Below, in pieces: positions 1 through 11,980 of a stretch of 64,000 nucleotides of DNA (the stretch's first letter is position 1; every line of letters begins with the position of its first letter). The stretch covers positions 3,162,001 to 3,226,000 of the forward strand of contig JAPYXD010000716.1 in the NCBI GenBank assembly GCA_030998225.1, given 5' to 3'. A model generated the notes under the pieces. That model saw only the letters and a list, made by a program, of their open reading frames with translations, did not search any database and was not told the origin of the DNA. The DNA is from Diplolepis rosae (taxonomy: Eukaryota > Arthropoda > Insecta > Hymenoptera > Diplolepididae). The position numbers and the translations under genes are program-made.

Positions 1-747
1 AAAATGGCGCCCTAACCGAAAATTTTTTTCAAATACATTTATGATTTTTTAAATCGAAAACTATGAACTTTCGGTGAAAACACCAAGAGTGAAACAGTCC
101 TTAAAATTACTCAAAGAATGTACTTAAATTTTTCCAACTGGTTTCGAGAAATTTTTTTATTTTTTGTAAATGGTTAATTTTTGTAAAATCCAAAAATTGT
201 TCAAAACGCTTCCAAAAAATTATCTTGTATTCTTCGGCTAATTCGTGAAACATTTTATGCTTTCCAGTTTTTGTTTTAAGTTTATTGCTGTCAAAAGAAA
301 TTCCTCATTTCAAAATACTATTGTCAAAAAACTCCTATCGTCTGTCTGCCATAAACAAAGTCTACGTTGCCCAACTATCATCATCGTAAAGGTTCACGAA
401 TATACATAGACTTTTTCGTTGTTTTCTTTAGATTTTTTTTATCACTTGAAAAATGATAACAATTTTTTTTTAAATGAACAAATATAAAAAAAATAAAATC
501 ACGATAGCCAAAGAATCCAAAATAATTTTTAGGAAGCGTTTTGAACAATTTTTGGATTTTGCAAAAATTAACCATTTACAAAAAATAAAAAAATTCCTCG
601 AAAGCAGTTGGAAAAATTTAAGGGCATTCTTTGAGTAATTTCAAGAACTTTTTCACTCCTGGTGTTTTCACCGAAAGTTCATAGTTTTCAATTTAAAAAA
701 TCATGAATGTATTTGAAAAAATTTTGCGGTTAGGGCGCCATTTTGGA
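1..747. repeat. Large foldback (inverted repeat) element
   Basis: Bases 1 to about 212 reappear in reverse complement at about 525-745. Both outer ends carry the words GGCGCC and TAACCG, and both arms share the stretches around GAACTTTCGGTGAAAACACC and AACCATTTACAAAAAATA. The arms are roughly 210-220 bp with scattered mismatches and flank a loop of about 300 bp. No transposase is seen, so this is a foldback or MITE-like element. The left arm begins at the first base of the window, so its true end may lie outside. Confidence 0.8.
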
Positions 748-1904
748 AATACCAAGGCCTAAAATCGAACTTTGAACCATGGGTTCTTAAAGTTCAGACA
801 TTTATTCCACCGACTGAAAAGGTCCCAGGTTGATTGCTAACAGGAAAGCTCTTGAAAACTCAGTTTTAAAAAAAAGAGAGCGGAAAAATCATGCTTTTTT
901 TTTGTTTAAACAAAATTTGTTCATAATTAATAATATGTTGAAGCAATTTTGAGTTCGCTATGGGAAAGGGCCGGTCTTAAGCTTTAAAAATATGTCTCTC
1001 TGAATTTTTTTTTAAGCCTACAGCATTAGTTATGAGCTCCCGAAGACCAATGTACCGCGAGTGGCGTTTTCGGCGGAAACGGGTTAAGATAAAAATATTG
1101 TTAATTTTTTGTTCTGATGATAAATTATATAGTCTATTAATCTGAAACTATTTGGTATTGATAGTTATCGTGCATATTATATTATTCTAGCACATAACTT
1201 ATCTTTTCAGTCTATCTCCATTCACATTTTTATGCATTCATTTTATGGCACAAAGTTCACGAAACGACGAAGGCTTTCCGAAATGGAAGTAGCATAAATC
1301 ATTCTTTTATTGTTTCAAACATATCCATCCATCTTCTCACCAGCGAAAAATCAGACCTTACTAAATTTTCATCGAGAATTGACCAAAGTAGAATATAGGT
1401 AAAAGTGAAGAATTATTTTTTTAAAAATAATAAATACTATAGAAGAGTGTTGTTAATAATTACAGTTATCATACAATAATTGAGTCATGGGTGATTTAAT
1501 TATCTCTCATTAATGAATTATCAATGCTGTTTTTTATATTTATTGATGTATTGAGATCTGACTTCCTACAGTAATCGACAAGCAACTTCTCCATACAGCA
1601 CCTTCCCTTTTTCCATAGTTTGAGTTAATTGCGCGGCTTCTTCATACACAAAGTACATACTCTGTTATTTGCAACTTTAAATGTCACGCTCAATTTATGA
1701 GCAGATCCGTTTGAAAATGGATAGTAGTCACATCTTAAAAGCTGGTCATCATTCTCGCTTATCGATCTTTCGAGAAATGGACTTTTGCAATTGAGTTAAA
1801 CTTTCAAGAACTTGTGAACAATATTTAAAAAAATTTTCTTTCTTTTATTTCAAGTCAGTGCGATTAAAAATATGTGTTTTTAGTTCTACATTACAGAAAA
1901 ATTG
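748..1904. other. No recognisable feature
   Basis: AT-rich DNA with only short, low-complexity reading frames. I see no exon, RNA gene or terminal repeat that I can support. Confidence 0.5.
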
Positions 1905-1925
1905 TCGAGTATACGGCCTACTACC

Positions 1926-1962
<37 letters not shown>

Positions 1963-2099
1963 GGCAGACAGATACTCTCGTAAAAATCGTTTTTGCTGAC
2001 TCAGGGGGGTCTCAAAACGTATAAAGATTTAATGAAAATTTTGAAAGTTGTTTTTCAAATAAAATTAATACCTTCTCATTCATAATGAGAATGTAAAAA
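1905..2099 (-). repeat. Truncated reverse copy of the TCTG-tract repeat family
   Basis: A GACA tetranucleotide tract (1926-1971) is followed by sequence that is the reverse complement of the starts of the elements at 3277 and 26346: CTGACTCAGGGGG, then CCTTCTCATTCATAATGAGA and GTAAAAAA. Only about 195 bp of the family is present. The end carries a small hairpin (TTCTCATT...AATGAGAA) shared by all three copies. Confidence 0.75.
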
Positions 2100-2738
2100 A
2101 TATTACTTGTAATAATTGCGTTACAAATGATGTGTATGAAACGCAAATCTGTCTGTTTGGTAGAAAATGAAGAAATTTTTAATAGGTTGGATTCAATATA
2201 TGGTGCATGTGGTGAAAGATTGCAAAAATTAGTTTTTGACGCAATTGTTATTGCACTGGCACCTACAAGTTAAAGTTAAATATTGTTTATAAAAACGATA
2301 CAGCTATTAGTTTAGTAAGAAGATCTATCCAGGCATAAAATACGAAAATGAATTTCTAAAACGGCCACTTTCTATATAAATATAAATTTAACTTGGAGAT
2401 AATGAGCTCGATAAAAAATAGCTGCTACTTTTATGAGCAGGGCTCATATTATCATAGATATAATATTTTGCAGAATGAGAACGCTTTCGATATTCGAGGG
2501 AGACTCGTGACTTACGAGAATCTTACGTGTTACCTTCGAGGATATCGTGGGATAGAGTTTTGAATGCCAGGGAGGTCGAGGTGTCTGTGTAGTAATCCTC
2601 AGGGAGTAAGAAAGATCGTGAGTAGGCGTGTTCCCCACTGAACAGGGGGTGCATGACGAGAGGCGTTCACTCTAAACTCTAAATTCTAAACCGTAAAGAA
2701 TATTCGATATTATACCTCGTGAAAAGAAAGGATCGTAT
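2100..2738. other. Unassigned DNA with a less AT-rich patch
   Basis: The patch at about 2460-2690 is visibly richer in G and C than its surroundings and ends in short CTAAA-type repeats (about 2667-2695). I see no convincing exon with splice sites and no family match. It could be a decayed repeat or a regulatory patch. Confidence 0.3.
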
Positions 2739-3230
2739 CACACTAAATCCTAGTTGATCAATTTCATCCCAAAATTGGATCAAAATTATCTGCAACACTT
2801 TGATACAAATTTCAGGTTTTTTTTTTTTAATTCGGAATTGCGAATCAAAATGATCCGATTATCGGAATCAATTGCCACTTACCAAACTTCAAAAATTACA
2901 TAAATGATCGTAGTGCAGGTATAAGGTTATACTCATGACCATATATATCTTCATGCACCGTGAAGCCTGCCTTTAAAAAATACATTTCATTTCAAAGCAT
3001 ACTTGAAAGTTTTAATAAAAATTTAAGATTTCCGGATGGTTTTTCAAAGATCTTGTCGTCTCGTCGTTTTAATAATTCAACATACAGTAAACCTTAACAG
3101 ATCAAACTATTGCAGATCAAACTGACTACCAATTTGGGATCAAAATGATCCACTTTTGAAAGTCAAAAAATAAATAATGGTACAACTTGACTCGCATTTG
3201 TCAAGCGACAATTGTTACTTGTTTATTTAT
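2739..3230. mobile_element. Rearranged copy of the GATCAAAATGATC MITE
   Basis: Bases 2741-2890 match the left half of the intact MITE at 29197-29515 (shared words ATCCTAGTTGATCAATT and CAAAATTGGATCAAAA). Bases 3083-3230 match its right half in reverse complement (ACAGTAAACC, GGGATCAAAATGATCC). About 190 bp of unrelated sequence lies between. The arrangement suggests insertion into, or rearrangement of, an ancestral copy. Non-coding. Confidence 0.65.
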
Positions 3231-3276
3231 TTCTGAATTTTTTACTATCTGAAATAGCATTAAGTCGGTAAAGAAA

Positions 3277-4620
3277 TTTTTACATTCTCATCATGGATGA
3301 GAAGGTATTGGTTTTATGTGAAAAATGACTTTTGAAATTTTTATCAAATCTTTACGTCTTGAGACCCCCTGAGTCAGAAAAAACGGTTTTTACGAAAGTG
3401 TCTGTCTGTCTGCCTGTCTGTCTGTAGGTCGTGTGCGGCATAACTCTCGATAGAATCATCAGATTGAATTGAGCTTTGGTACACTTTATCGGAGCCGAAA
3501 AAGTAAGGACAAGTTCGTTAACCAGCCACATCCAATCAAAATTGAGGGATTGAGCACTACTTTTGTGTTTTTGAAAATAACTTTTTGAAAAAATAAAAAA
3601 TTTCAACCATTTATGATGGTGCTCATAAATCTCTACAAATTATCCTGATAACATTTTTTGATTAAATCAAAATTAGAAATGTTACAACATATTCAAATTC
3701 GAAAAAAGTCAATATCAAAATTCCATTTTCCAGTTAAATTATACGAGATACGAAAAAACGTTATGATACAATATTATTTTCTACATAAAGACCTACAAAT
3801 TTGAATTGTAACATTTTTTCATAAGATGCATATTTTTCTTTATAATTAAAAAAAAAACTATTGAAAATCCAAAATTCAATTTTTTAACAATAATATGTAA
3901 AATACGAAAAAAACGTAAGAATACAAAGTGGTTCGTTTCAAAAAGATCTACAAATTTTGTCTGACGCAGTTTCTGGTAAAACATATATTTTTCGTTTTAA
4001 TTCCAAAAAATACGTTTAAAATTCAAAAATTCCATTTTTTAGACAAAATATGTGAGATAAAAAAAAAACGTTTATCTGGAAAATTGTTTGCCTAAATGAG
4101 GTTTACAAATTCTCATTAAGACATTTCGGGACAGGATGTATATTTTATGTTTTGATTTTTAATATTAAAAAAATTCGATTTTTTTCACCAAAATATGTGA
4201 GATACGAAATAAGCGTTGTTCTGTAAAATCGTTTCCTTAAATAAGTTCTACGATTGTTTTTTCTTTTTGAGAGATTTGGAAGAAAATAAATTATTTTAAT
4301 CGTGTAATTTATTAAAAAGTGACTGAAATGTATACAGAAAATCGAGCGCGAAGCGCGAGCGTCATGATGAGAATGTGTTCCTTAAGGCTGATAGAGCCTT
4401 AAGTAAATTGAATTTCCTGTTTAACTTAAATTCAAAAAGAAATAGAGTGACTTTGAGAAAATGTGTAATTCACATCATCTGTAATATAATTATAAAATTA
4501 GTTTGAGCTTCAGTATAAAATTATAAGAAATAAACTTAAATGTATGCGGAGAGCACAAGACCGAGCGCGAAGCGCGCGATGAGAATGTGCCCGCGAAGCG
4601 AGCAGATTTTTTTTTTTATA
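3277..4620 (+). repeat. TCTG-tract / GCGCGAAGCGCG repeat, copy 1
   Basis: This interspersed repeat of about 1.3 kb is collinear with 26346-27775. It starts with a short hairpin (TTCTCATCATGGATGAGAA), then has a CCCCCTGAGTCAG motif and a TCTG tetranucleotide tract (about 3400-3426). A conserved block around GGTACACTTTATCGGAGCCG follows, then a long AT-rich stretch. The end carries GC-rich palindromes of the form GAGCGCGAAGCGCGAG (about 4335 and 4560) and CCCGCGAAGCG. No coding capacity is conserved between the two copies. The class of element is unknown to me. Confidence 0.8.
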
Positions 4621-6845
4621 TATATAGAATAAAGCAACCGAGATGACGCTAAGTGTATAATTTTTCTTTGATTCTGATGTATATAGAATCTATACTTGTA
4701 TCAGAAGTATCAAATCTAGCCTTTGATTTTTTTGTCTTATATCCATTGTTATTTTTGTGTCTTGTATATATAGACTGGAATTTAAATGAGTTGTGTCAGT
4801 AGAAAAAGTTGAGTTTTTTACTTTACATGTGTAGTATGTTTTCGGAACGAGTGAAATAAAGATGGGGTCAGTATGTACTCGTATATAGTGTATACGAGTA
4901 CACATGTCAGGTCAGACTGGGCTGCTCGAGTAATAAAGGTAAAGCATAGTCTGGTTTTCCGAGGATATATGCTCTTGCTTCAAACAATTGCATTTAGTTG
5001 CCTTTTATGCACAATGAGAGCTAGACGATTCTACATACCTATATAGTCTTGGCAGCGTCCGAGACAGCGTCTACATACCAGCTATGTATAAATTTTGGCG
5101 TTGAATACTCTCGAGGTTGCTAGCTATTATGTGAAATCTTTTCGGCGACAAAATTATTTTTTCATAATAAACATGTATAAAATATATTAGTAATTTCAGG
5201 AACGAAAAAGTGATATTCTAAAATTCAGGAAGAAAGTCGATTAACGTTTTTAATCACAACGAATCTTCACAACTAGAGTTTATTTACTGCATTATCCTTG
5301 GTATTATTATATCATTATATACATGCATACGTGTATTATAACATTCAAAGTTGTTCAAAATATGCTTTTAACTTGTAATAACTTGGACGTGAGAAATCAT
5401 GAAAAACGCTTAATTCCCTGAAAATCGGATGAATTTCAAACTACAGTAATTCCTTTCTAACGAAAAGATATCTCAATGACTTAATGTATTAAAACTTGAG
5501 GTCGGTAAATGCATCTTATTTTCTCATTTTTTCGACAAGATATACGTATACACCTAAGGAGGATATGGTATAGGTCCAGATCTAGGTCTCTAATGGTCTC
5601 GGCTTATAATAGCCAACATAACTAAATATAATAAAAAATATAAAAATATTTCTTCACTTCAGAAACGCCATGACATGACACGACACAATGCTGTTGTATA
5701 AGTGCCTGGTTGTTAATTGGCAGCCCATGAATTTCTCGAGGAATGAAGCTTGTTGAAAAAATTGAGGGGAATGCTGGGCTTGGTTCAAGAGGATACTAAG
5801 AAGGTAGAGGGTGAAGGTAAACCTCAAAGGTAAAGTTAAAGATAAACTATATACAAGCTGGTTTTACGGAATTCACAAAGGTTCACCAGCTGCAACCTAA
5901 CGCACACCGCACAACATGTTACTTAAATTAACTTATGTTTATCTTGTTTTATTTTTTTGATTTCTTCATCTTTGCTTTTTTACCCACTTGTGCGAGTTTC
6001 AGTATTTAGAAATTTTGAAATTATGACATATAGAGGGAAGGAAAAGAGGAAAATGATGGTTCATCTTTCTATTGGTACCGTAAGCCAGGGTAAATCAATA
6101 CTGTTCAGTTTAATACTGCCTTTCAACAATTTATGAAGTTTCGTGCACGGAGAGAGCCGCGTTTTCAACTTCTAATACACTTTCTTTCACAATTTAAACT
6201 TTACGAAATATCATAGTAAATTTTATTCTTAAAACTGTTTTAAAGTTTCAATTTTTTAAAATAAAATTTAATAGTAGGTATATTGAAGTATATTAAAAAT
6301 TGCAAACCCAGGTCTCTAGATGAGAATTTTAATTATTAGACTTAATTTACATTTCGTTAGTTAGAAAATAATCAGTGTATTTGGTAAGACTGCATTTATC
6401 CTCAGTTTTCGAAAATTTTCGACTTACATCTATCAATATAGCCTGTTTGGATGATAAAAAATGTTTAATTGGTAAATAAATATAAAAATATTACTAATAA
6501 CTGAAACATAAATTGTTATTAACTAAAGCATAGAATTTAACGGTAGACTGCTCTATACGATTCACAAAGGTGTAAGACTAGATAAAAATGCGCACGCAAC
6601 CTAGCCTTCAATTAGAAAATGTCACTTGTAATTGGAAAAGTGATTTAAATACTGGTTTGCACCAATACATGGTTTGCGTTAATCAGTGGCTCTACAATAC
6701 AGGCGCTCAATCTTATTATTGTTACACGTAAAGGCGTAATTAAGAGCGCATCTGATTATTTAAACAAGTTCTGTGCACCCTCCACACACTGGTCACTCGA
6801 CTTCATCAAGGCATTATAAACATAAGCTTATAAAGTATAAAGGTT
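4621..6845. other. No recognisable feature
   Basis: Intergenic AT-rich DNA. Reading frames are short and of low complexity. I find no exon, tRNA or paired terminal repeat. Confidence 0.5.
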
Positions 6846-7027
6846 AGACACTCCGACTACATAAGAAACGACCTAAAAACCATCTAGGAACCGACGTCTG
6901 AAACTACATAGGAAACTACGTCAGAAATTGAGATAGGAAACGAAGTAATTTCGTATATAGTTTTCTACATGGTTTCTTAAATGGTTTCTTAAATAGTTTC
7001 TTACGTAGTTTCTTATGTAGTTTCACA
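6846..7027. mobile_element. Small inverted-repeat element rich in GTTTCTTA
   Basis: The left end (ACTACATAAGAAAC) is repeated inverted at the right end (GTTTCTTATGTAGT). The interior is made of degenerate GGAAACTACGT / GTTTCTTA words in both orientations. Length is about 180 bp, with no coding capacity. It resembles a MITE or the fused subterminal arrays of a larger element. Confidence 0.55.
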
Positions 7028-9550
7028 CATTAGAATTTTCAATAAGTGAGTCTTTCTATTCTCATCGTTTTTTCAATTATATTTTTGTATAGTAGTATAG
7101 ATGACAACGCGCGTGACACATTACTTTTTTCCATATCTGTTACAACATTATTATAACTAGCAGAAATGAAAACTCCACTTGCTTCTTATTATTGGCTTTC
7201 TCTGGTCGAGTTTTCTCATATAATAGATACATAGAAATATTAAGGTAATTTTAATGAATTTTTACTTTTTAAACTTTTTTGTTTGATCATCAGCTACAAT
7301 TAACATTTAAGTGATTATTTATCATGTTAAGGAAGGAAATAGAGAAACCAATAAAGGAGTATTTTAATTTATCCGCATACATTTTTAGCCAAATAGTTTG
7401 AAAAAAAATTAAAATTATTTACTTGGTAATGATTTTCGAGAATCTTAGCAGCCAAGCGCTAAATATAATTTACAAGAGTGTTGCGTCCTATTCCATAATT
7501 TGTAATCTTATTTTCCACAAATTGAAATCAGTTTCATCATCAGATTTAACAGTGAGAGCGAAAGAGGGGCGTGGATACGTAATTGCAATTGTAATAGTAA
7601 TTGTAATTTCTTAAGTGGTCGGAGCATGACTCAGTGAAATGTATCGGTTGGCAAGGTTACGCATTGAAAAGGATGCAGTTGTCCGAGTATAATTGGGCTG
7701 GTTCACACGCCGTTGATAGCCTGTCTCCATGAAAAATTCTGACCTTACTTTCACTCCCAAGGTAAACCCCTTGATGCAATTCGACCCAAAAACACGTGTA
7801 TATAGATGTATGTATGATGAAATATTCCACCACTGACCACACCCTTTAATGTCTTTGTGGAATTAACGCAAAAGGGTTAATTTTTTCTTTACACAAACTA
7901 GTCTCGTTCCTTATTAACAAGTCATCTTCTTTATATACGAGTACATTCCATAACAATGAAATTGTTATATTACACTTTCCACGAAATTTTTTGCTCCCGG
8001 CTATTTCTTTCTTCTCATTATTGTCACTTTTGTAACATTTTTTGTATCATATTAGTTTTTGTGTAAAATATTAATTTCATATCTATATTTAGGTATGTAT
8101 AATAATTTATTAATAAATGTTTGTAGCAGTAATAAATAATTCGGTGACTTATTATTGGCACATAGTCTTTTTTGCTTTCACTCTGCTCCCTTTGGAAATA
8201 TCCTTGTTTGTGTTTCATTTGTGGCTAAGGTGAAATGAAACTTGAGCTCTTGCTGGGCCATATGAGAGAAAATTTTCTTGCGTTTGTTACACATTGGTAC
8301 GTGCACGTGCATTAGAGTCCTTTTCAAAGCATCTACCTACTTTTATAAATCAAACTTTCCATAAAATTCGGAAAAAAAGAAATATTTTAGAAAATGTATG
8401 ATTTGTTTGGAAGAAAAAAAAATTATATCAACTCATTTAAGCGTCAGATATTATCCAGATGATTGAAGATGTTAGGATGTTACGACTTATCGAAACAAGT
8501 AAAAGTAGTTTGTAGAATCAATTTTCAAATTCATTGACCAATTAGAACACTAAATATACCTATATTCTATTTCATGTGGCTAATATATTCATCTATTTTA
8601 TTTTTTTATATTGTAACACGAAAACAAAGTTTTGTTACTGTGAGGAAAATTAAAAACCATCAGAGGTTAACTTTTCTTGTTACTTTTCGTTCACTCTATC
8701 ATGTATAATACTGTTTAATTCCATTTCAACCTTATATGTATAATCCACAATATTATTCCTTGGAATCTCTTCACAGTGGGGATAAGTGTATTATTCTGAG
8801 AATATTACTATATAAACTGTTAGAAATTTTTACCGTTTTTTCAGGGAACACGTGACTGGAGTTATTTTATCTAGTTACAGTTTCGTACAATTGAAATAGA
8901 ACTTCAGAAAATTCAGTTACTTTTTAGTAAATTTAAGAAACAATTTCTTAACATTCATCATAAATATCGTGAAATTTGACGTAACCTTTGTAAAAAAAAT
9001 AATTTTGCAAATTTCCATACATTTCTAGCAGTGTACCTTCAGATAATACACTCTACAATATTATTTGTGAAATGTTTGGACAGTATTCCGCAAAACTATT
9101 GTTTCCGCTTTATACGCAAAAAAGAAAATACTCATTGTTAGGCCGAAACGATAATATATCGTAAAATATATTTTTCTCTGTAACTTTTTCTCCTTTACAG
9201 TTGTCTTAAATCCTACTCGTAATCTAGAGTAGTTCCATCAGGTAATCCATTGTAAACTTTAAAAATACTTTTGATTCGATGTTTAGGATGGAAGTTGATA
9301 GAGAGAGGTCATGGAACATGTAGAATTCCGGTTACTACTGGACCAGTATTGCACCGATAACTAATACGAACTACCATAAAGGTATATCTTTGAACCCGAA
9401 GAGTTTATCACACGTATGTTCCATGGTAAATGTTTCGCCGTCCTATACGAGTATATGTAGCCCTTGGATGCGAGAGTACGACTCTATATCATCTTGTGTG
9501 TTGTATCTGCAAGTTATATATACACGAGCATTTGCGGTCTACCCCATACC
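7028..9550. other. No recognisable feature
   Basis: AT-rich intergenic DNA. Short frames are present, but none has a recognisable motif or a supported exon structure. Confidence 0.45.
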
Positions 9551-9797
9551 TACTCTCTAAATCTAAATCAGTCGAATTTTCACTGATTGAATCAGTAATT
9601 TGCCTTTTCACTGATCGATCAGTGCAAAAATATTTTTCACTCACAAATCAGTTAATTTTCACTGATTCAATCAGTTGATTTCCACTGAAATAATCAGTGA
9701 AATTTGACTGATTTACATTAACCTCTTTTTAGCTATTTGAATCAGTCAAATTTCACTGATAATCAGTAGATTTTAACTGATTCAGATTTAGAGAGTA
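9551..9797. mobile_element. MITE with TACTCTCTAAATC ends and ATCAGTGAAA arrays
   Basis: Terminal inverted repeats TACTCTCTAAATCT / AGATTTAGAGAGTA bound 247 bp. Between them the sequence is almost entirely degenerate repeats of TTCACTGAT and ATCAGTGAAA in both orientations. TA occurs at both ends, so the target duplication may be TA. A related right end (AATTCGGATTTAAAGAGTG) occurs near 17500. No protein is encoded. Confidence 0.75.
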
Positions 9798-10956
9798 TAC
9801 ATATTATAAGCATATTGTTCATAATATTTATTACCAAAATAAAAAAATGCATTTTATCGAAAGAACTTTAAAAAATTGAAGTATAAAACAAATACATATA
9901 TATATATATATATATATGTGTGTCTATGTATGTATATACATGTGGTAAAACATCTTCTATGGTCTTTATCAACGTCTGGATTACATCATAATACTGTAAC
10001 CGAAAATTCTTTACCACATATATAGTATTCGAGAAAATTAAAGCAATTGATTGTAAAGTAAGAATACCTTTTCCCGTTTTAAATTGAGATGACAATTTGT
10101 TTGGATCATATCATTAACAAACAAGAAGGAATTTGTTTAAATGTCACAAAGTTTTTTTTATTCAAACACATTTTCTTTCATCCAAACAAATAATGGTTTT
10201 ATCTAAATTTATATATGATTTTTTTAGATTAAAGAAAATCCATCTACCTGATTTGGATTAATTAAACCCAATGCGAATTACGTATACGTAATGTAAATGT
10301 TCTTCACGGAGGAATATAGAAATAAGAAAATCGGGATTGATTACTGAAATTTCTGTAAAAGAATCTCTATTTTTCTTTATGTTGTTATCTGCTTATAAAT
10401 AATGCAGTACTCATTGTAAATGATATATCACGCGCGCACGATTATGATATACACATTACTATGTATTATAGTATTGTAGCCAGTAAAGATATAGAACAAA
10501 AGCGTAATATAATATTTTTATGCAGTAGTTATAAGCATTAAAACATGTAATATACAATATTTTATTCCTTTTATCGTGGATAACAATCAAGCTGATGGTA
10601 TTTGGCATCACATCAAAAATATTGGCAATATAAATTAACCAACGGCCATTAGAATGGAAGTTTCTACAATGAATTCTATACGTTAACTGTGAACAAAAAC
10701 CAAAGAGAAAAGTTGAAGCAAGTTCCCTTAAAGGAAAAAAAAACATATTATGGATTTCCTTATTCAGAAAAATAACTGTTTCCGCAGCGAGCACTGTGAT
10801 AGAAAAAAATGTAAAAACTAAAAACTGAAACAATCACTTTGAAGTATAACAACATATTTCTCAAGCCCATTCTTTCAATTTTTCTGTAAAAGGTGTAATT
10901 TATCTCCATGTTAAATATGTTCGTTGTGAATTAGAAGTTTCGTGAGGAGGAGTTAG
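9798..10956. other. Intergenic DNA, TA microsatellite and one long hydrophobic frame
   Basis: A TA microsatellite lies at about 9894-9920. A 124-codon open frame on the minus strand (10833-10459) is rich in F, I, L and Y. I could not place it in any family, and such frames arise by chance in AT-rich DNA. The stretch near 10315-10350 resembles 40318-40360, a short dispersed repeat. Confidence 0.4.
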
Positions 10957-11318
10957 TGGTACGTGATACTCAGTAAATTAGCAAATTTTATTGATTTTAA
11001 GTTTCTACATGTTTGTGTCCAAAACACATAAAATTTTGTTTTCAAAATTTCGTAGAGGTCGAGAAGATAAAAACGGACATAGATAGACTATTTTTGGTTT
11101 GAAAAATGAAAAAAAGTTCAATTTTAGCAAAATATATCAGGGACAATTTTTTAATTATCAAAACTAAGAGTAGTCTATCTACGTCCGTTTTTATTGTCTC
11201 GACCTTTACGAAATTTTGAAAACAAAATTTTATGTGTTTTGGACACAAACATGTAGAAACTGGACCGCAAGTTGTTCACATGAACTTGCTACTTTTCTCA
11301 AGTATTACATACCCTTAA
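10957..11318. mobile_element. Palindromic MITE (TTAAGGGCATGTGATACTT family), copy 1
   Basis: The element is a near-perfect inverted repeat. The left arm (GTTTCTACATGTTTGTGTCC, AAAACGGACATAGATAGACT) is repeated inverted to the right (AGTCTATCTACGTCCGTTTT, GGACACAAACATGTAGAAAC). The right end reads GTATTACATACCCTTAA. Arms are about 170 bp around a short AT-rich centre. Related copies are at 47233, 48215 and 61519. A transcript would fold into a long hairpin. Confidence 0.85.
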
Positions 11319-11471
11319 AATATTAGATATCTGTAGCCAGTAGGGATTTTCTTAAATTCGTAAAAATAATATTGTTGTTTTATTTTTTCTGTAGTTGTTT
11401 ACATAAAATACATAGGTAATAAGTATTAATAATTATTTCGTTAAGTAGCTCACGCGATTCATGTGATTCCA

Positions 11472-11980
11472 CACTTGAAGCATGATCCGGTTTGATTCTG
11501 ACAATTAGAAAAGAAAAGAATCGAATCCAACCTCAGAAGAATCACAGGGATCATTCCGACAGTTGCGCGCATTGAGCTGCATCATTACAATTGATTCCTG
11601 TTGATTCCGACTGAGTCCAGCTGATTCTTTGTTTATTCTTAATTGATTTAAATATTACAGCATACACCGGCGATGTCAGCTGAGAACCAATACATGTGTA
11701 GCCTGCGCGCGAGACTGCGCATTAGACAAGTTTTAACGCGTTGATCTCAAGTGATCTCAAGTGATCTTGAGTGATCTCAAGCTAACTCGAGCTGACTCGA
11801 TCGATTCCTGGTGATTCTTCTGAATCTTACTGATGAACGCGGCTTATTTCAAACTTTTAGAATCAATCTCTAAGATTTTACTGGATCAAGATGATTCCCC
11901 ATATGATTCTGAAAAATCTTTCGACGAATCACTGATTCTGAATCGATTATAAGTATGGAAAATCATTGATTCTTCTAGTG
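11472..11980. repeat. GATTC-dense region, possible CACT-ended element
   Basis: Within about 500 bp there are many GATTC or GAATC words (TGATTCC, TTGATTC, AGAATCA) and runs of GTGATCT. The ends CACTTGAAG and CTTCTAGTG are loosely inverted, as in the CACTG elements of this window, but I see no clear target duplication. The boundaries are tentative. Confidence 0.4.
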
